Source of the DNA: Bog-159 sp963843255
Lineage (GTDB): Bacteria; Acidobacteriota; Terriglobia; Bryobacterales; Bryobacteraceae
DNA: 64,000 nucleotides
Reading direction: 5' to 3'
Assembly: GCA_963843255.1 (NCBI GenBank)
Contig: CAWJJQ010000002.1
Span: forward strand, 372,001 to 436,000
Positions 62,801 to 64,000 of the stretch are shown here, in pieces (positions within the stretch are counted from its first letter, which is position 1; every line of letters begins with the position of its first letter). The position numbers and the translations under genes were made by a program. The notes beneath the pieces were generated by a model. That model was given only the letters and a program-made list of their open reading frames with translations. It searched no databases and had not been told where the DNA came from.

Positions 62801-64000
62801 ACCGGTTTAAGCGGAGGTGTGACGCGCACGGCTCCCATGACGCTGAACGTAAGCGCGACGCCCGGCTTCACGTTGGGCGCCGCGAACGCCGCGATAAGCG
62901 TGGCGGCAGGATCTTCGGGGACCGCCAGCATCAATGTCGCGGGCCAGGGTGGGTTCCGTGGGAATGTCACACTGGCCATCGCCAGCCTTCCAGCCGCCGT
63001 CGCAGCGGTGTTCAACCCGCCAACGGTGGCGGCTGGCGGCACTTCCACGTTGACCCTGACGGTGAGCGGATCAACGCTGCCATTCTCGTGCGGCCTAGCG
63101 CTCACGGGCTCGAGCGGAAATCTGACGAGCACGGCTTCTCTGCAGTTGAAGGTAACCAGCGCAGCGAGTTTCACCGTGATTGCGACTCCACCGTCCGTGG
63201 GGGTCGCGCAGGGTTCTTCAGTTACCGCATCCGTCAGCGTCGCTCCCACAAACGGTTTTACAGGGCAGGTGGCGCTGGGGGTTACGGGTCTGCCGCCCGG
63301 CTTGACCGCGAGTTTCACACCTCGAACGGTGGCAGCGGGGAGCGCCTCCCTTCTTACTCTCACTGCGGACCCGGCCGCGGCGACGTTGTCGGCCCGGAAA
63401 CTCGTTTTGGCAGGCAGCAGTGGGAGTGTGACCCGGACGTCAACTCTGATGTTGAATGTGACCGCAGCCGGCTTTACGCTCAGTGCCAACCCCCCGTCGG
63501 TCACACTGGGGGCGGGTTCGTCCGCCCAAACCACAATCGCCGTAGCGGCAACCGGTACCTTCACGGGCAGAGTGCCGCTAGCGGTTTCTTATTTGCCCAC
63601 CGGGGTAACCGCCACCTTCACTCCGCCGACGGTGTCGCCGGGCGGTTCGGCCATCTTGCAGCTCACGGCTCTCTCCTCGGCTCCCGATTCGTCCGGCAAC
63701 GTCGCGCTTACGGGCGCGAACGGGAACATGACCGCTACGGTTCCGCTAGCGGTGAATGTGAACGCCACTCCGGGCTTCTACTTGACGGCGGCGCCTTCGT
63801 CTTTGACTCTTACAGCGGGATCTTCGATCACGGCGACCATAAACGTTACCGCGAAGGGTGGTTTTACGGGCAACGTGAACCTGGCTGCCAACGGTCTGCC
63901 GGCGGCGGTTACGGCCATATTTTCGCCGCCTTCTCCTGCGGTGGGCAGCACCTCCACCGTGACACTCACCGCCAGCGTGTGGGCGCCCGCCTTCTCCGGT
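59858..64000 (+). CDS. S53 family peptidase (pro-kumamolisin/sedolisin type) with BACON and repeated Ig-like domains, cut by right edge
   Basis: The frame from the ATG at 59858 is open for 1381 codons to the window edge. Signal peptide about 1-27; pro-kumamolisin activation domain about 70-190 (HRWLSPETFGRRFGVSDSDL); catalytic domain about 220-590 with Glu302 and Asp306 in ETEAVLDVEW, the oxyanion Asp in VASGDGG and nucleophile Ser519 in GTSAAAPSFAG. An Ig-like domain follows, then a BACON domain (CTYSISPTSASTDAKAGSNA, CPWTAVSNSYWLAV, ITVAGMAFTVTQ). After that come at least six repeats of about 95 residues starting GFxLxAxPxxxxxxxGSS. It is a secreted acid-type serine-carboxyl peptidase; the repeats probably extend or anchor it. 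Confidence 0.93.
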   Translation, partial: MVGKTRGSRGRFGLLAALTLFHLPLAAQPGPEGSRITGTIDDLRTVRRRLDVHPLARREYDEGEAPPDIRMERMVLVLKPGVEQQKELNRLAAAQQNPHSLEYHRWLSPETFGRRFGVSDSDLAQIVGWLKAHGFAVEPVAPARRVIVFSGSTGQVSALFHTPIHYYNVQGRRHYANAACPELPQALEQVVGGILSLNDFRARPLHHPAARIAHKASAPLFADDAGNHYLAPVDFSAIYDTGPLYANSVDGTGQSIAIVGRTNISLPDVETFRSTSGLRANDPVIVVNGVDPGIVSEDEETEAVLDVEWSGATAPGASVLLVVSASTNASDGVALSAQYIVDQNLAGIVSLSFGSCEQNLGTAANQFWDGLWQQAALQGMTVLVASGDGGVAGCDPDSAAAAVNPPGVNGLCSSTASTCVGGTEFSDGATQGTYWTAAGLATGYIPETAWNESASVGGTDLWATGGGPSTIYAKPDWQSGPGVPSDGWRDVPDVALSAASHDGYLTYMNGSLWAVAGTSAAAPSFAGLMALAAQQTGSRLGNVNSNLYGLASGHTGGAIFHDVTAGDNSVPGLTGYSAGPGYDLATGLGSVDAAQLVAHWNDAAAGGSFDLSGSPPVVSLVQGTTTAVALDVVPSGGFNADVRLSASGLSSGLTASFSPLVVPAGSGASTLTLTADPGAAPGTGNVTIAATGGGAVRYLPVAVTVVAACTYSISPTSASTDAKAGSNAVNVTASNVTTTATCPWTAVSNSYWLAVTSAASGVGNQTVTYSVAANTVGTTRTGIITVAGMAFTVTQTPPPPGFALTAAPSALSVAAGSSVTVGIGVVPTYGFQGNVALTVSGLPAGVGATFLPGVAAAGSRASLELTASAWAATTSGGITVTGTNGNLAVTLPLNVSVAAVPGFSLNANPWTVALSTGSSVTTTVSAGAYGNFTGKVILAVVGLPAGVSAVFTPTAIAPGSTASLKFTAAASALAFSGNITLTGLSGGVTRTAPMTLNVSATPGFTLGAANAAISVAAGSSGTASINVAGQGGFRGNVTLAIASLPAAVAAVFNPPTVAAGGTSTLTLTVSGSTLPFSCGLALTGSSGNLTSTASLQLKVTSAASFTVIATPPSVGVAQGSSVTASVSVAPTNGFTGQVALGVTGLPPGLTASFTPRTVAAGSASLLTLTADPAAATLSARKLVLAGSSGSVTRTSTLMLNVTAAGFTLSANPPSVTLGAGSSAQTTIAVAATGTFTGRVPLAVSYLPTGVTATFTPPTVSPGGSAILQLTALSSAPDSSGNVALTGANGNMTATVPLAVNVNATPGFYLTAAPSSLTLTAGSSITATINVTAKGGFTGNVNLAANGLPAAVTAIFSPPSPAVGSTSTVTLTASVWAPAFSG

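Noticed and set aside
62350..63564. Long leftward open frame opposite the Ig-like repeats
   Set aside because: It mirrors the repeat periodicity of the S53 gene and has no recognisable domain; the rightward frame has clear catalytic and Ig-like motifs.

Overview
The window is high-GC bacterial DNA that looks like an Acidobacteriota chromosome of the Solibacter/Bryobacter type. This placement rests on gene content: three very large TonB-dependent receptors with N-terminal carboxypeptidase-regulatory-like domains and no SusD partner, CRTAC1 (VCBS/FG-GAP plus ASPIC/UnbV) proteins, many exported TPR proteins, a winged-helix/TM/TPR regulator, GloVer and HAF repeat proteins, and an S53 peptidase with a long Ig-like array. 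No marker gene was compared, so it is an inference.

Layout. (1) 1-11332, minus strand: a CPBP membrane protease cut by the left edge, a GloVer-repeat protein, a tight housekeeping operon (CxxC AhpD-like protein, rlmB, gamma-glutamyltransferase, TIM-barrel isomerase, asnS), a small Cys-motif protein and polA. (2) 11369-31381: a HAF-repeat protein, then a redox/secretome locus with two CRTAC1 proteins, exported TPR proteins, a seven-heme cytochrome c fused to parvulin and TPR domains, a TonB receptor, a divergent winged-helix/TPR regulator, a parvulin-CRTAC1 fusion and a CusF-SCO1 fusion. (3) 31576-57998: a plant-polysaccharide locus with an esterase, GH51, a LysR regulator, two TonB receptors each followed by an exported TPR protein, a LacI regulator, a CE1-type esterase, an SSS symporter with a small membrane partner, GH95, a GPH transporter and GH31. 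(4) 58357-64000: a decayed tyrosine recombinase, tRNA-Val(CAC), a cluster of degenerate repeats and an S53 peptidase cut by the right edge.

How the genes may work together. GH95 (alpha-L-fucosidase), GH31 (alpha-xylosidase type) beside a GPH transporter, and GH51 together suggest attack on fucosylated xyloglucan or related hemicellulose. Two operator families are visible. A 14-bp LacI-type palindrome close to TGTAAGCGCTTACA lies upstream of three transcription units. An ATC-N9-GAT palindrome lies both in front of the LysR gene and in front of the CE1-type esterase. The locus in region 2 carries one parvulin-like domain in two different fusions about 8 kb apart, next to a copper-chaperone-like SCO protein, and is the best candidate here for an undescribed system.

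Caution. Five genes (asnS, polA, the parvulin-CRTAC1 gene and two TPR genes) each have one apparent frameshift, the integrase has an apparent deletion, and lacI and the integrase each contain an in-frame TAG. Indels in asnS and polA are hard to accept biologically, so base-level assembly errors are likely for at least some of these.
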